Program-made: the position numbers and the translations under genes | In this document: piece by piece, positions 31,950 to 44,850 of the stretch | Numbering within the stretch: position 1 is the first letter of the stretch | How the letters are laid out: each line of letters starts with the position of its first letter | Assembly: GCF_025821625.1 (NCBI RefSeq) | Contig: NZ_JACKSH010000092.1 | Coordinates: 1,143-65,142, forward strand | DNA: 64,000 nt | DNA from: Mycolicibacterium pyrenivorans | GTDB taxonomy: Bacteria > Actinomycetota > Actinomycetes > Mycobacteriales > Mycobacteriaceae | Reading direction: 5' to 3' | The notes under the pieces: model-generated | Database searches by the model: none | Told to the model about the DNA's origin: nothing | Seen by the model: the letters and a program-made list of their open reading frames with translations, nothing else

Positions 31950-34297
31950 AGCTCAGCATCGACGACATGGCGGCCTTCACCGCCACCGACGACACCCTCG
32001 TCCTGGCATCGGTGTCCTCACCGGCCGAGGAGGAACTGCTCAGCGACTGGCTGCAGCGGCAACGCCGCGAGCACCCCGACTCGAACATCGAGGTGCTCAA
32101 GCTGCCCGCCGACGACGACCCGCCACCCGGCGTGCTGGCCCGCCTGGTCGAGCTTCTCGAGGCCGACGAGGACCGCTCCGTGGTCCCGGTGCGGGTGTTC
32201 TGGGTCCCGGGTGGCCTGCCGACGCGATCCAAGGTGGTGGCGGTGGTGTCCGGGCGGGACACGTACTGCCCACCGCAGATGCTGCAGCGCCGCATCCTCA
32301 AGCGGGATCCCGCCCGTGCCCGTGTCGTCGCGGGCGAACCCGCGAAGGTGTCCGAGCTGCGTCAGCAGTGGAGTGATACCACCGTCGCCGAGAACCCAAG
32401 GGAATTCGCACGATTCGTCATCCGGCGGGCGATACTGGCGATCGAGCGGGTCGAGCTGCGCCTGCTCGGGCCCGAGTACAAGTCACCTCGGCTGGTCAAG
32501 CCCGAGATGCTGGCTTCGGCGAGGTTCCGCGAAGGGCTGGAGAAGATCCCGGGCGCCACCGTCGAGAAGGCGGGGGAGATGCTCGACGAACTCGGCACCG
32601 GGTGGAGCCGCTTCTCCGTCGATCTCATCCCGTCGCTGGGCCGCGCGATCTTCAGCAGGGGGTTCGACCCCAACATCGACTACGACCGCCTCGAGGTCGA
32701 ATCGATGCGCCACGCCCTGGAATCCCATCCGGCGGTGCTGTTGTTCTCCCACCGGTCCTACCTCGACGGCGCGATCGTGCCCGTGGCGATGCAGGAGAAC
32801 CGACTGCCACCGGTGCACACCTTCGCTGGCATCAACCTGTCCTTCGGTGCGATGGGTCCACTGATGCGCCGGTCGGGTGTCATCTTCATCCGTCGCAAGC
32901 TCGACGACCCGCTGTACAAGTACGTGCTGCGCCAGTTCGTCGGCTACATCGTGGAGAAGCGCTTCAACCTCAGCTGGTCGATCGAAGGCACCCGGTCGCG
33001 CACCGGAAAGATGTTGCCCCCCAAGCTCGGTCTGCTCGCCTACGTCGCCGACGCCTACCTGGACGGCCGCAGCGACGACATCCTGCTGCAGCCGGTGTCG
33101 ATCAGCTTCGACCAATTGCACGAGACCGCGGAGTACGCGGCCTACGCCCGCGGCGGGGAGAAGACACCCGAGGGTCTGTCGTGGCTGTACAACTTCATCA
33201 AGGCCCAGGGGGAACGCAACTACGGCAAGATCTATGTGCGCTTCCCCGAGGCGGTCTCGATGCGCGAGTACCTGGGTGAGCCGCACGGCCCGATGACAAC
33301 CGACGGCGACGCCAAACGTCTTGCGCTGCAGAAGATGGCGTTCGAGGTCGCGTGGCGGATCCTTCAGGTCACGCCGGTCAACGCGACGGCTCTGGTGTCG
33401 GCGTTGCTGCTCAGCACGCGGGGTGTTGCCCTCACGCTGGATCAGCTGCACCACACGCTGCAGGACTCCCTGGACTACCTGGAGCGCAAGCAGACCCCGA
33501 TGACCAACAGCGCCCTGCGGCTGCGCACTCCCGACGGCGTCCGCGCCGCGGTCGACGCGCTGTCGAACAGGCATCCGGTCACCCGGGTCGACGGCGGGAG
33601 CGAACCCGTCTGGTACATCGCGCCAGAGGACGAGCATCAAGCCGCGTTCTACCGCAATTCGCTGATCGACGCCTTCCTGGAGACGTCGTTGGTGGAACTC
33701 GCACTCGCTCACGCGTCACGCGCGGAATCCGATCGCCTCGAGGCGTTCTGGTCGCAGGTGACCAGGCTCCGCGACCTGCTGAAGTTCGATTTCTACTTCG
33801 CGGACTCCGCGGGCTTCCGCGAACACGTCGCCCAGGAGATGTCCTGGCATGCCAACTGGGAGGACGACGTCGCCGCCGGCGGCGAGCAGATCGACGCGCT
33901 GCTGCGGGCCAAACGACCCGCGATCGCCGGGCCGCTGCTTCGCCCGTTCTTCGAGGCGTACCGCATCGTGGCCGACGTGTTGATCGACGCACCCGCCGAC
34001 ATCTCGGAGAAGGATCTGACGAGCAAAGCGCTGGGATTGGGGCAGCAGTACGTCGCCCAGGGGGTGATCCACAGCACCGAGGCGGTGTCGGCGCTGCTGT
34101 TCACCACGGCCCGGCAGGTGGCCGCCGACCAGAACCTTCTGGAACCGGCAGCCGACCTGGCTACCCGGCGGCGAGCTTTCCGCGACGAGTTGCGCGGCAT
34201 CCTCACCGACATGAACACGGTCGACAGCTACTCCCGTGACCAGTTCTTCGCCCGTGAGCGGAGCCGTCGGAAGTTGCGCAGCGAGCCTGCACAGTAG
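31946..34297 (+). CDS. plsB2: Glycerol-3-phosphate 1-O-acyltransferase PlsB2 (Rv2482c-like)
   Basis: The 783-residue membrane-associated enzyme carries the four acyltransferase blocks: FSHRSYLDG near 266 (HxxxxD catalytic pair), [11 protein letters not shown] near 311, [10 protein letters not shown] near 347 and [10 protein letters not shown] near 381. It makes the first acylated intermediate of phospholipids and triacylglycerol from glycerol-3-phosphate. Its length matches mycobacterial PlsB2. The ATG overlaps the plsC stop as ATGA, so the three lipid genes are a translationally coupled operon. Confidence 0.95.
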   Translation: MKLSIDDMAAFTATDDTLVLASVSSPAEEELLSDWLQRQRREHPDSNIEVLKLPADDDPPPGVLARLVELLEADEDRSVVPVRVFWVPGGLPTRSKVVAVVSGRDTYCPPQMLQRRILKRDPARARVVAGEPAKVSELRQQWSDTTVAENPREFARFVIRRAILAIERVELRLLGPEYKSPRLVKPEMLASARFREGLEKIPGATVEKAGEMLDELGTGWSRFSVDLIPSLGRAIFSRGFDPNIDYDRLEVESMRHALESHPAVLLFSHRSYLDGAIVPVAMQENRLPPVHTFAGINLSFGAMGPLMRRSGVIFIRRKLDDPLYKYVLRQFVGYIVEKRFNLSWSIEGTRSRTGKMLPPKLGLLAYVADAYLDGRSDDILLQPVSISFDQLHETAEYAAYARGGEKTPEGLSWLYNFIKAQGERNYGKIYVRFPEAVSMREYLGEPHGPMTTDGDAKRLALQKMAFEVAWRILQVTPVNATALVSALLLSTRGVALTLDQLHHTLQDSLDYLERKQTPMTNSALRLRTPDGVRAAVDALSNRHPVTRVDGGSEPVWYIAPEDEHQAAFYRNSLIDAFLETSLVELALAHASRAESDRLEAFWSQVTRLRDLLKFDFYFADSAGFREHVAQEMSWHANWEDDVAAGGEQIDALLRAKRPAIAGPLLRPFFEAYRIVADVLIDAPADISEKDLTSKALGLGQQYVAQGVIHSTEAVSALLFTTARQVAADQNLLEPAADLATRRRAFRDELRGILTDMNTVDSYSRDQFFARERSRRKLRSEPAQ

Positions 34298-34316
34298 GCC
34301 CACTGCGGCGAGGTCA

Positions 34317-34322
34317 TACCCT
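34317..34322 (+). promoter_or_regulatory. -10 box of a leaderless promoter (CopD-CtaG gene)
   Basis: TACCCT fits TANNNT and ends 6 nt before the ATG at 34329, predicting a leaderless mRNA independent of the upstream plsB2 operon, whose stop lies only 31 nt before this ATG. Confidence 0.5.
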
Positions 34323-34328
34323 GGGCGC

Positions 34329-36350
34329 ATGACTTCCCCCGGCCGCCTCGCCCCCTCCGGTGTGCGCAGCGTGCCGGTGTGGACGGTGCTGTCCGGGGTG
34401 GCGCTGCTGGCCGGGGTGGCGGCAGTGGCACTGTCCGCCCTGTCGGTGGCGGATGCACTGACCGCGACGGGGCTGCCCGATCCCGGTCCCGTCACCACCT
34501 ACGGCCTGCCGTTCGTGAGGGCGGTAGGGGAGATCGCCGCGGTCACGGCCACCGGCTTCTTCCTGTTCGCGGCCTTCATGGTGCCGCCGCAGAGCAGCGG
34601 GGTGCTCGACGCCGGCGGCTACCGCGCCCTGCGCACGGCGACGGTGGCCTCGGGGGTCTGGGCGGTCTGCGCGGCGCTGATGGTGCCGCTGACAGTGTCC
34701 GACGTCAGTGGTCAGCCGCTGTCGACACGACTGAGCCTGACCGACATCTGGGCGGTGGCCGGCCTCGTCGACATCGCGAGCGCGTGGCGCTGGACCGCGC
34801 TGTTCGCGGTCGCTGTGACGGTGGTGAGCGCTCCGGTGCTGCGGTGGTCGTGGACGCCGGTGCTGTTCGCGGGATCGCTGGTGACGCTGTTGCCGCTGGC
34901 CCTGACCGGGCACTCCGCGACCGGCGGTTCACACGACATCGCCACGAACAGCCTGCTCGTCCATCTCGTCGTCGGCGCGGTGTGGGCCGGTGGCCTACTG
35001 GCGCTGCTGGTCCACGCCCTCCGCGGTGCCGAACACGCGCACCTGGCGGCGCGGCGGTTCTCGGCGGTCGCGCTCTGGTGTTTCGTGGCGATGGCGCTCA
35101 GCGGGGTCATCAACGCGCTGGTCCGGGTCAGCCCGGGTGAGCTGCTGAACAGCCGGTACGGCCTGCTGATCGTGGCGAAGGTGGCGGCGCTGGGAGTGCT
35201 CGGCTTCCTGGGGTGGCGGCAGCGCCGCCGGGGCGTGGCGGCACTGCGGGACGATCCCGGCGGCCGCGGCCCGCTGATCCGGCTGGCGCTCGTCGAGGCG
35301 CTCGTCTTCGGTCTGACGTTCGGGGTGGCGGTCGCCCTGGGCCGGACGCCGCCCCCGCCGCCGCGCGACCTCAACCCGTCGATCCCCACCGTGGAGATCG
35401 GCTATGACCTCGCAGGGCCGCCCACGCTGGGCCGGGTGCTGTTCGACTGGCGCTTCGACCTGCTGTTCGGCACCGCGGCCATCGTGTTCGCGATCGTGTA
35501 CCTGGTCGCCGTGCGCAAATTGAGGCGCCGCGGTGACGCGTGGCCGGTCGGCAGGATCGTGGCCTGGCTGCTCGGCTGCCTGGTGCTGCTGGTGGCGACG
35601 TCGTCGGGTATCGGCCGGTACATGCCCGCGATGTTCAGCATGCACATGGTCGCCCACATGCTGCTGTCGATGCTGGCGCCGATCCTGCTGGTGCTCGGCG
35701 CGCCGGTCACCCTGGCGTTGCGAGCCCTGCCGGCGGCCGGCCGCGGCGACCCGCCGGGCCCGCGGGAATGGCTGCTCGCCGCCCTGCATTCCCGGGTTTC
35801 TCGCGTGCTCACCAACCCCTTCGTCGCGACGGGCCTGTTCGTCGTCGGGTTCTACGGCCTGTACTTCGGCGGCATCTTCGACGCCGCCGTCGACAGCCAC
35901 GGCGCCCACGTCGCGATGAACTTGCACTTCCTGCTCAGTGGCTACCTGTTCTACTGGGTCGTGATCGGGGTGGATCCGACGCCGCGGCCGATACCGCCGA
36001 TCGCGAAGTTGGCGATGGTGTTCGCGTCGCTGCCGCTGCACGCGTTCTTCGGCGTGGTCCTGATGGGCACCAAGTCGGTGATCGGCGAGAGCTTCTACCG
36101 GTCCCTGCAGCTGGACTGGCACACCGACCTCCTCGGCGATCAGCGACTCGGGGGTGGGATCGCCTGGGCGGCAGGTGAAGTCCCGCTCGTCGTGGTCCTC
36201 ATCGCGCTGTTCGTCCAGTGGCGCCGCAGCGATCAGCGCACCGCCAAGCGCCTCGACCGCGCGGCCGACCGTGACGACGACGCAGACCTTGCGGCCTACA
36301 ACCGGATGCTGGCCGAACTGGCTCGCCGGGAATCGCAGCGCGGAGGCTAG
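34329..36350 (+). CDS. CopD-CtaG fusion membrane protein (cytochrome c oxidase assembly / copper transfer)
   Basis: The 673-residue polytopic protein has an N-terminal copper-resistance CopD-like half (about 10-370, HLVVGAVWAGGLLALL and ALSGVINALVRV segments). The C-terminal half is CtaG-like (about 395-640, MFSMHMVAHMLL, MNLHFLLSGYLFYW and GTKSVIGESFY, with His residues inside membrane segments suited to copper binding). Its length and order resemble Rv0102 of M. tuberculosis. A role delivering copper to the aa3 oxidase is expected from family knowledge. An N-terminal extension to 34236 overlapping plsB2 is rejected. It converges with the next gene; the two TAG stops overlap in a shared CTAG. 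Confidence 0.88.
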   Translation: MTSPGRLAPSGVRSVPVWTVLSGVALLAGVAAVALSALSVADALTATGLPDPGPVTTYGLPFVRAVGEIAAVTATGFFLFAAFMVPPQSSGVLDAGGYRALRTATVASGVWAVCAALMVPLTVSDVSGQPLSTRLSLTDIWAVAGLVDIASAWRWTALFAVAVTVVSAPVLRWSWTPVLFAGSLVTLLPLALTGHSATGGSHDIATNSLLVHLVVGAVWAGGLLALLVHALRGAEHAHLAARRFSAVALWCFVAMALSGVINALVRVSPGELLNSRYGLLIVAKVAALGVLGFLGWRQRRRGVAALRDDPGGRGPLIRLALVEALVFGLTFGVAVALGRTPPPPPRDLNPSIPTVEIGYDLAGPPTLGRVLFDWRFDLLFGTAAIVFAIVYLVAVRKLRRRGDAWPVGRIVAWLLGCLVLLVATSSGIGRYMPAMFSMHMVAHMLLSMLAPILLVLGAPVTLALRALPAAGRGDPPGPREWLLAALHSRVSRVLTNPFVATGLFVVGFYGLYFGGIFDAAVDSHGAHVAMNLHFLLSGYLFYWVVIGVDPTPRPIPPIAKLAMVFASLPLHAFFGVVLMGTKSVIGESFYRSLQLDWHTDLLGDQRLGGGIAWAAGEVPLVVVLIALFVQWRRSDQRTAKRLDRAADRDDDADLAAYNRMLAELARRESQRGG

Positions 36351-37423
36351 CCTGCCGCGCCGCCGCGCACCGCGCCCGCGGCGACCGCGCCGGGCCAGCT
36401 GCCGTATCTGCTGATGTCGGCACCGGTGGCCGCGGCGGCCTCACAGCCGAACGCGGTTCGCCAACTGCCATCGTCGAATTCGACCTTGCCCAGCTGCATG
36501 GGGGCGGGCAGCGCCGCCAGGAAACGGCCGAGGGCTGCGGCCGACAGCAACCACCGGTGGCCGTACAGGGCGGTGCCGGGCAGGTCGTCGGGCACCCGGG
36601 TGATCGCCGGCTTCGGCGGCACGGTGGGCAGCACGGTCATCCGATATCGGGGCGCCGTCGTTGTTTCGCCGGCCCACCGGCCGCCGAGGTCGGTGAGCTG
36701 GTGGGTCAACGGCCCGCCCCGCAGATGCGCGCCGAAGACCACCAACTCGACGGGATCGGCGGTGCCGAGCGGCCACACCCGCTGCATTTCCTGCATGTTG
36801 GTCAGCGACGCCGCGATGTCCACGGCGACCGCATCGTCGAAGGCGCGGGCCACGACGGAGACGACCGACCCGTCGACGCGCACGGTGACCGAGCACAGGT
36901 CCCGGGGGAGGCCGGGGCCCGGCGCGGTGATGACGGCGTCCACCCCGTCGGGGACGGTGAGATGCTCCCGGGCGCCGAAATCCCCGTCGACGACGCGTGC
37001 GCCTGTACGCGACAATGCAGCGGTCACGGCACCGAGGGTGCGGGCGTCCAGGGCCACCCCGATCACCAGTTCGGGGGGTGCGGCGAACCGGACGTCGGCC
37101 GGCCATCGGCCGGGCGAATGGGCTGCCAGGACGGTCATGGCGGCGTCGGCCACGGCCAGGTCGGATGCGACGACGCTGAGGCGGGTTCGCAGCGCGGCGG
37201 CGGTAGGGGTGATGCAGACGGCCGTCGGGGGCGCGTCCGCCGTCACCGCGATGTCGGCATCGCCGTCGGCGACCACCTGGGCTGGCCGTGCGGAGACCCC
37301 GGTGAAGACGACCGCCCCGGCGTCCCTCATCGCTGTGACGGCCGCATCGTCGACGGCGTCGGCCACGGCGACCCGCAGGCCGGTCAGGGCAGCTGAAGCC
37401 GTCATGTCGATCAACCCCGTCAT
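36347..37423 (-). CDS. Allophanate-hydrolase-like protein with degenerate amidase region
   Basis: The 358-residue protein ends in a domain like the allophanate hydrolase C-terminal (AtzF-C) domain: VFGAHLRGGPLTHQL near 230, GETTTAPRYRM, then LGRFLAALPAPMQLGKVEF near 310. The N-terminal about 200 residues resemble an amidase-signature fold (GLPRDLCSVTV...ARAFDDAVAVDIAA) but show no Gly/Ser-rich catalytic stretch with the Lys-Ser-Ser triad. No urea carboxylase or intact amidase lies nearby, so urea breakdown is unlikely; the function is unknown. The ATG at 37423 follows a leaderless-type -10 box. A TTG three codons upstream is less likely. Confidence 0.75.
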   Translation of the reverse strand: MTGLIDMTASAALTGLRVAVADAVDDAAVTAMRDAGAVVFTGVSARPAQVVADGDADIAVTADAPPTAVCITPTAAALRTRLSVVASDLAVADAAMTVLAAHSPGRWPADVRFAAPPELVIGVALDARTLGAVTAALSRTGARVVDGDFGAREHLTVPDGVDAVITAPGPGLPRDLCSVTVRVDGSVVSVVARAFDDAVAVDIAASLTNMQEMQRVWPLGTADPVELVVFGAHLRGGPLTHQLTDLGGRWAGETTTAPRYRMTVLPTVPPKPAITRVPDDLPGTALYGHRWLLSAAALGRFLAALPAPMQLGKVEFDDGSWRTAFGCEAAAATGADISRYGSWPGAVAAGAVRGGAAG

Positions 37424-37430
37424 GGCGATC

Positions 37431-37436
37431 AACCTA
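37431..37436 (-). promoter_or_regulatory. -10 box of a leaderless promoter (allophanate-hydrolase-like gene)
   Basis: On the minus strand TAGGTT ends 7 nt before the ATG at 37423, matching the TANNNT plus 6-7 nt layout of leaderless mycobacterial genes. Confidence 0.5.
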
Positions 37437-37596
37437 TGCGGCGCTCATCCCCAATGCGCAACTCATCCACAGCCCCCGCCGCCCCTGGCGGTACGGCGGC
37501 GGGGAATGTCGGCGGCGTCGCGGTGAATGGCGGTGTCACGACGGGTCACGTGGACTGCCTGGCCCGCTGCCGAGGAAACCAGAGAGAAGGAACCCC

Positions 37597-38088
37597 ATGT
37601 TCGAGACACCCATCGCCGTAGTGGGCACCATCGTCACCAATCCCGAGCGCCGCTGGGTCGGCGATCAGGAACTGTTCAAGTTCCGCGTGGCCAGCAATTC
37701 GCGCAGGCGCACCGCGGACGGCACCTGGGAGCCGGGCAACACGCTGTACGCCACGGTGAACTGCTGGGGCCGCCTCGTCACCGGCGTGGGCGCCGGGCTC
37801 GGGAAGGGAGACGCCGTGATCGTTGTTGGCAATGTGTACACCAGCGAATACGAGGACCGCGACGGCAACCGCCGGTCTTCGCTGGAGATAAGGGCCACTG
37901 CGGTGGGACCGGACCTCGCACGGTGCATCGTCCGGATCGACAAGCGCAGACATCCTGAGGCCACACCTGATGCCGCCTCCGCCGATGGCGAGGTCGGCAC
38001 CGAGCGCGACGTCGACGTCGACGTCGACGTCGAGATCGGTGACGGCCGGCCGGCACGCGACGAGGAGGGGCTGCCGCTGAGCGCGTAG
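37597..38088 (+). CDS. ssbB: Second single-stranded DNA-binding protein SsbB (Rv2478c-like)
   Basis: The 163-residue protein has an OB-fold SSB domain (about 1-110; FRVASNSRRR, YATVNCWGRL, GDAVIVVGNVYTSEY). An acidic tail follows with a DVDVDVDVEIGD run encoded by repeated GACGTC. The usual SSB tip DDDxxF that binds repair and replication partners is absent; it ends GLPLSA. This agrees with SsbB, the non-essential paralogue of mycobacteria, rather than the replicative Ssb. GAAGGA sits 5 nt before the ATG. Its position next to ettA matches H37Rv. Confidence 0.9.
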   Translation: MFETPIAVVGTIVTNPERRWVGDQELFKFRVASNSRRRTADGTWEPGNTLYATVNCWGRLVTGVGAGLGKGDAVIVVGNVYTSEYEDRDGNRRSSLEIRATAVGPDLARCIVRIDKRRHPEATPDAASADGEVGTERDVDVDVDVEIGDGRPARDEEGLPLSA

Positions 38089-38151
38089 CGGCGGGCGCCG
38101 CCGGCGAGGCCACGCCTAGTATGGGGCCCGACTATCGCGGAGATTCCCGAT

Positions 38152-38174
38152 GATCCCGAGACCGCCCCGGGATC
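38152..38174 (+). promoter_or_regulatory. Hairpin in the ettA leader
   Basis: GATCCCG (38152-38158) and CGGGATC (38168-38174) form a perfect 7-bp stem with a 9-nt loop, 21 nt before the ettA ATG. A TAGTAT at 38117-38122 could be the -10 box, placing the hairpin in the 5' leader. Whether it regulates anything is unknown; ABC-F genes are sometimes leader-controlled. Confidence 0.3.
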
Positions 38175-38195
38175 GAGAAAGGCGACATCACGGCT

Positions 38196-39869
<1,674 letters not shown>

Positions 39870-39959
39870 TCTCGTCGTGCGGACCACGTAACCGGCGCCT
39901 GGCGGGCGGCGGCGACAGCCAACGGGGGCCGGTACGCAGGTGTGAGCTAGGAGCGGCGA

Positions 39960-42900
39960 ATGTCGTTGAATCCGGGTGCCATTAGCGGCGCTGTCGGGCA
40001 GTCACCATCTTCCGAGGTCGTCGACCGGCTAGTGCCCGCGTATCTGGCGACCTACCGGGGACCCCAGGGCGGCGCCCCCGGCACGGAGGCTGCCGTCACG
40101 GGCCCGGTGCGGCCGCCGGGACCCGACAAGCTCGCCGGTTCGGCACTGGTCGCAGCGCAGTACCGGCTGGGCAGCCAGCGGTCCCCGGGCGCCACCCGCG
40201 TCGCGGTCTACGCCCCCGACGACCCCGCCGGCTGCGGTCCGGCCCTGCAGATCGTCACCGACAACGCGACGATGCTGATGGATTCGGTGACGGTGCTGTT
40301 GCACCGCATCGGGGTCGCCTACAAGGCGATCATGAACCCGGTGTTCCGGGTGCGGCGCGGCGCGGCGGGCGAGTTGCTGGAGATCGTGCCCGCACAGCAG
40401 GCGACGTTCGGTGACGGCATCGACGAAACCTGGGTGCACGTCCAGTTGTCGGGATCGGTGGACAAACGCGCGCTCGCCGAGGCCGAGAAGCTGTTGCCGC
40501 GGGTGCTGGCCGACGCCCGCCAGGTGGCGCTCGATTCCACCGCGATGGCCGCGACGCTGCGCGGGCTGGCCGCCGAACTCGACAGCGACAACGGCCGGCG
40601 CTTCCCCAGCCCGGACCGCAAGGACGTCGCGGCGCTGATGCGCTGGCTTGCCGACGGGCATTTCGTGCTGCTGGGCTACCAGCGCTGTCCTGTCCGCGAC
40701 GGTGAAGCGACCGTCGACGCGTCCAGCCGCCTCGGCGTGCTCCGGCTGCGCCAGGATGTGCTGCCGCAGCTGACCACCAAGGACGAGCTGCTGGCGTTGG
40801 CGCAGGCCACAATTCCCAGCTTTCTGCGTTACGGCGCCTATCCGCAGATCGTGGTGGTTCGCGAACAGATGGCCGGCCAGAACGGCTCGGCCGCGGTGGA
40901 GCACCGGTTCGTCGGCCTGTTCACCGTCGCGGCGATGAACGCCAACGTGCTCGAGATCCCGCTGATCGCCCGCCGCGTCAACGACGCCCTCGCGATGGCC
41001 CACCGCGACCCGAGCCATCCCGGGCAGTTGCTGCTCGACATCATCCAGACCATCCCGCGTGCCGAGCTGTTCGCGTTGAGCGCCAGGGATCTTCTCGACA
41101 TGGCGATGGCGGTCGTCGACCTGGGCTCGCGCCGCCGCACGCTGTTGTTCATGCGGGCCGACCCCCTCGCGCACTTCGTGTCGTGTCTGGTGTACCTGCC
41201 CCGCGACCGCTACACCACCGCCGTGCGGCTGGAGATGCAGGACATCCTCGTTCGTGAGCTCGGCGGGGAGAGCATCGACTACGCCGCAAGGGTCAGTGAA
41301 TCACCTTGGGCTGTTGTCCATTTCACGGTTCTTCTGCCGGAGGGCTCGCGTCCGCAGGACGTCGATGTGTCCGAGGCCAACGAGTCGCGCCTGCAGGACC
41401 TGCTCACCGAGGCCGCCCGCACCTGGGCGGACCGGCTGCTCGGAGCGGTCAGGGCCGGGTCGATCGACCAGACCATCGCCGAGCACTACGCCACCGCGTT
41501 CCCCGAGGTCTACAAGCAGGCGATCACCCCGCAGCACGCCCTCGGCGACATCGCGATCATCGAAGAGCTGCAAGACGACTCGGTCAAGCTGGTGCTTGCC
41601 GACAGCGGTGACACCGCCGAGCATGGTGTCTGGCACCTCGTCTGGTACCTCGGCGGACGCTCGGCGTCGCTGAGCCAGCTGCTGCCGATGCTGCAGTCCA
41701 TGGGTGTCGTGGTCCTCGAGGAGCGGCCGTTCACGGTGACCAGGCCCGACGGGCTACCGGTGTGGATCTACCAGTTCAAGGTCTCGCCCCACCGCGGTAT
41801 CCCCGAGGCGCCGCCGGGACAACAGCGCGAGGCCACTGCGGAGCGCTTCGCCGACGCCGTGACCGCGATCTGGCACGGCAAGGCCGAAATCGACCGGTTC
41901 AACGAACTGGTGCTGCGCGCGGGACTGACCTGGCAGCAGGTCGCGGTGGTGCGCGCTTACGCGAAGTACCTGCGCCAGGCCGGTTTTCCCTACAGTCAGT
42001 CCCACATCGAGACAGTGCTCAACGACAACGGCGCCACCACCCGCTCCCTGGTCGCACTGTTCGAAGCACTGTTCCGCCCCGCCGACCAGGCCGAGGGTGC
42101 GGCGAACCGGGACGCGCAGGCGGCCGCCGCCGCCGTCTCCGCCGACATCGATGCCCTGGTCAGCCTCGACACCGACCGGGTACTGCGGGCGTTCGCCTCG
42201 ATGATCCAGGCCACGCTGCGCACCAACTATTTCGTCACGAGTCAGGATTCCGCCCGGGCGCGAAACGTGTTCTCGTTCAAGCTCAATCCCGAACTGATCG
42301 ACGAACTCCCGCTGCCCCGGCCAAAGTTCGAGATCTTCGTGTACTCCCCACGCGTCGAAGGCGTGCACCTGCGCTTCGGGTACGTGGCGCGCGGTGGCCT
42401 TCGCTGGTCGGATCGCCGCGAGGACTTCCGCACCGAGATCCTTGGCCTGGTCAAGGCGCAGGCGGTCAAGAACGCGGTGATCGTGCCCGTCGGCGCCAAG
42501 GGCGGTTTCGTCGTGAAGCAACCGCCTGCGCCCAGCGGTGACCCTGCCGCCGACCGCGACGCGACGCGGGAAGAGGGCGTGGCCTGCTACCGGCTGTTCA
42601 TCGCCGGGCTTCTCGACGTCACCGACAACGTGGACAAGATCACCGGCGCCATCGTCAGGCCGGCGGAAGTGGTCCGTCGGGACGGTGACGACGCCTACCT
42701 CGTGGTCGCTGCGGACAAGGGCACCGCGACGTTCTCCGACATCGCCAACGATGTCGCCAAGTCCTACGGGTTCTGGCTTGGCGACGCGTTCGCCTCCGGC
42801 GGGTCGGTGGGCTACGACCACAAGGCGATGGGCATCACCGCCAAGGGTGCCTGGGAGTCGGTGAAGCGGCACTTCCGGGAGATGGGCGTCGACACCCAAT

Positions 42901-44837
42901 CCGAGGACTTCACCGTCGTCGGCGTCGGTGATATGAGCGGCGACGTCTTCGGCAACGGAATGCTGCTCTCGCAACACATCCGGCTGCTCGCCGCATTCGA
43001 TCACCGGCACATCTTCATCGACCCGAATCCCGACGCCGCGAGGTCGTGGCAGGAGCGCAAGCGGCTGTTCGACCTGCCGCGCTCCAGCTGGGAGGACTAC
43101 GACCGCTCGCTGATCAGCGAGGGCGGCGGGGTGTACAGCCGCGAGCAGAAGTCCATTCCGATCAGCTCCGAAGCACGCGCCGCGCTGGGCATCGACGACG
43201 AAGTCACCGACCTGACACCGCCGGCGCTGATGAAAGCGATCCTCAAGGCGCCTGCCGATCTGCTGTTCAACGGCGGCATCGGGACGTACATCAAGGCCGA
43301 GGCCGAGGCGGACGCCAACGTGGGCGACCGAGCCAACGACGCGGTCAGGGTGAACGGCAACCAGGTGCGCGCCAAGGTGATCGGTGAGGGCGGCAACCTG
43401 GGTGTGACGTCGCTGGGGCGGATCGAATTCGACCTCGTCGGCGGGCGGGTCAACACCGACGCGATGGACAACTCCGCAGGGGTGGACTGCTCCGATCACG
43501 AGGTGAACATCAAGATCCTGATTGACTCCCTGGTCACGGCCGGCAAGGTCGACGCCGACGACCGGACCGACCTGCTGCTGTCGATGACCGACGAGGTCGG
43601 ACGACTCGTGCTCGCCGACAACGAGAGTCAGAACGACCTGATGGGCACCAGCCGCGCCAACGCGGCCAGCGTGCTGTCAGTGCATTCCCGGATGATCAAG
43701 GCCTTCGTCGAGAACCGCGGGCTCAACCGCGAGCTGGAGGCGTTGCCGTCGGAGAAGGAGATTCGGCGTCGCAGGGAGGCCGGTATCGGTCTGACCTCGC
43801 CGGAGCTGGCCACCCTGATGGCGCACGTGAAGCTGGCGCTCAAGGACGATCTGCTGGCAGGCGACCTGCCCGACCAGGAGGTGTTCGCCGCGAGGCTGCC
43901 CACGTATTTCCCGTCAACGCTGCGCGAGCAGTTCAGCGCCGACATCCGGTCACACCAGCTGCGCCGGGAGATCGTCGCCACGATGTTGGTCAACGACCTC
44001 GTCGACACCGCGGGCATCTCGTATGCCTACCGCATCTCCGAGGACGTCGGTGTGTCCCCGATCGACGCGGTGCGCAGCTTCGCCGCCGCGGACGAGATCT
44101 TCGGGCTGGGGCGGGTATGGCGCGAGATCCGTGCCGCGGGCGCGGCCGGGGTGCCGGTGGCGGTGACCGACCGGATGACCCTTGACCTGCGGCGGCTCAT
44201 CGACCGCGCGGGACGGTGGCTACTGAACTACCGTCCGCAGCCGCTGGCCGTCGGCGCCGAGATCAACCGGTTCGCCCAGAAGGTCGCCGCCCTGACCCCA
44301 CGCATGCCCGAATGGTTGCGCGGGGACGACGAGGCGATCGTCGCGAACGAGGCGGGGGAGTTCACCGCGCACGGTGTGCCGCAGGAACTGGCGTACATGG
44401 TCGCTACCGGCCTGTACCAGTTCAGCCTGCTCGACATCATCGACATCGCCGACATCGTCGACCGCGATCCTGCGGAGGTCGCTGACGCGTACTTCGCGTT
44501 GATGGATCATCTCGGCACCGATGGGCTGCTCACCGCGGTGTCCCGGCTCTCCCGTGATGACCGGTGGCATTCGTTGGCGCGCTTGGCGATTCGTGACGAC
44601 ATCTACGGGTCGTTGCGGGCGCTGTGCTTCGACGTGCTCGCTGTGGGCGAGACCGACGAGAACGGCCAGGAGAAGATCGCCGAGTGGGAACTGACCAACA
44701 GCTCCCGCGTCAACCGCGCCCGCCGCACGCTGACCGAACTCTACGAGAGCGGCGAGCACGATCTGGCGACGCTGTCGGTGGCGGCCCGCCAGATCCGAAG
44801 CATGACCAGGACGAGTGGAACGGGATCAACCGGGTGA
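39960..44837 (+). CDS. gdh: NAD-dependent glutamate dehydrogenase, large 180-kDa type (Rv2476c-like)
   Basis: The 1625-residue enzyme converts glutamate to 2-oxoglutarate and ammonia with NAD. Its length fits the large GDH class. The N-terminal third holds regulatory ACT-like regions. The catalytic core is near residues 780-1150: [50 protein letters not shown], then [13 protein letters not shown] long helical C-terminal domain follows. In mycobacteria this enzyme is controlled by GarA, which acts in trans and is not seen here. AGGAG lies 6 nt before the ATG. The 90-nt gap from ettA allows co-transcription. Confidence 0.96.
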   Translation: MSLNPGAISGAVGQSPSSEVVDRLVPAYLATYRGPQGGAPGTEAAVTGPVRPPGPDKLAGSALVAAQYRLGSQRSPGATRVAVYAPDDPAGCGPALQIVTDNATMLMDSVTVLLHRIGVAYKAIMNPVFRVRRGAAGELLEIVPAQQATFGDGIDETWVHVQLSGSVDKRALAEAEKLLPRVLADARQVALDSTAMAATLRGLAAELDSDNGRRFPSPDRKDVAALMRWLADGHFVLLGYQRCPVRDGEATVDASSRLGVLRLRQDVLPQLTTKDELLALAQATIPSFLRYGAYPQIVVVREQMAGQNGSAAVEHRFVGLFTVAAMNANVLEIPLIARRVNDALAMAHRDPSHPGQLLLDIIQTIPRAELFALSARDLLDMAMAVVDLGSRRRTLLFMRADPLAHFVSCLVYLPRDRYTTAVRLEMQDILVRELGGESIDYAARVSESPWAVVHFTVLLPEGSRPQDVDVSEANESRLQDLLTEAARTWADRLLGAVRAGSIDQTIAEHYATAFPEVYKQAITPQHALGDIAIIEELQDDSVKLVLADSGDTAEHGVWHLVWYLGGRSASLSQLLPMLQSMGVVVLEERPFTVTRPDGLPVWIYQFKVSPHRGIPEAPPGQQREATAERFADAVTAIWHGKAEIDRFNELVLRAGLTWQQVAVVRAYAKYLRQAGFPYSQSHIETVLNDNGATTRSLVALFEALFRPADQAEGAANRDAQAAAAAVSADIDALVSLDTDRVLRAFASMIQATLRTNYFVTSQDSARARNVFSFKLNPELIDELPLPRPKFEIFVYSPRVEGVHLRFGYVARGGLRWSDRREDFRTEILGLVKAQAVKNAVIVPVGAKGGFVVKQPPAPSGDPAADRDATREEGVACYRLFIAGLLDVTDNVDKITGAIVRPAEVVRRDGDDAYLVVAADKGTATFSDIANDVAKSYGFWLGDAFASGGSVGYDHKAMGITAKGAWESVKRHFREMGVDTQSEDFTVVGVGDMSGDVFGNGMLLSQHIRLLAAFDHRHIFIDPNPDAARSWQERKRLFDLPRSSWEDYDRSLISEGGGVYSREQKSIPISSEARAALGIDDEVTDLTPPALMKAILKAPADLLFNGGIGTYIKAEAEADANVGDRANDAVRVNGNQVRAKVIGEGGNLGVTSLGRIEFDLVGGRVNTDAMDNSAGVDCSDHEVNIKILIDSLVTAGKVDADDRTDLLLSMTDEVGRLVLADNESQNDLMGTSRANAASVLSVHSRMIKAFVENRGLNRELEALPSEKEIRRRREAGIGLTSPELATLMAHVKLALKDDLLAGDLPDQEVFAARLPTYFPSTLREQFSADIRSHQLRREIVATMLVNDLVDTAGISYAYRISEDVGVSPIDAVRSFAAADEIFGLGRVWREIRAAGAAGVPVAVTDRMTLDLRRLIDRAGRWLLNYRPQPLAVGAEINRFAQKVAALTPRMPEWLRGDDEAIVANEAGEFTAHGVPQELAYMVATGLYQFSLLDIIDIADIVDRDPAEVADAYFALMDHLGTDGLLTAVSRLSRDDRWHSLARLAIRDDIYGSLRALCFDVLAVGETDENGQEKIAEWELTNSSRVNRARRTLTELYESGEHDLATLSVAARQIRSMTRTSGTGSTG

Positions 44838-44850
44838 CCGTGAGCGCAGC

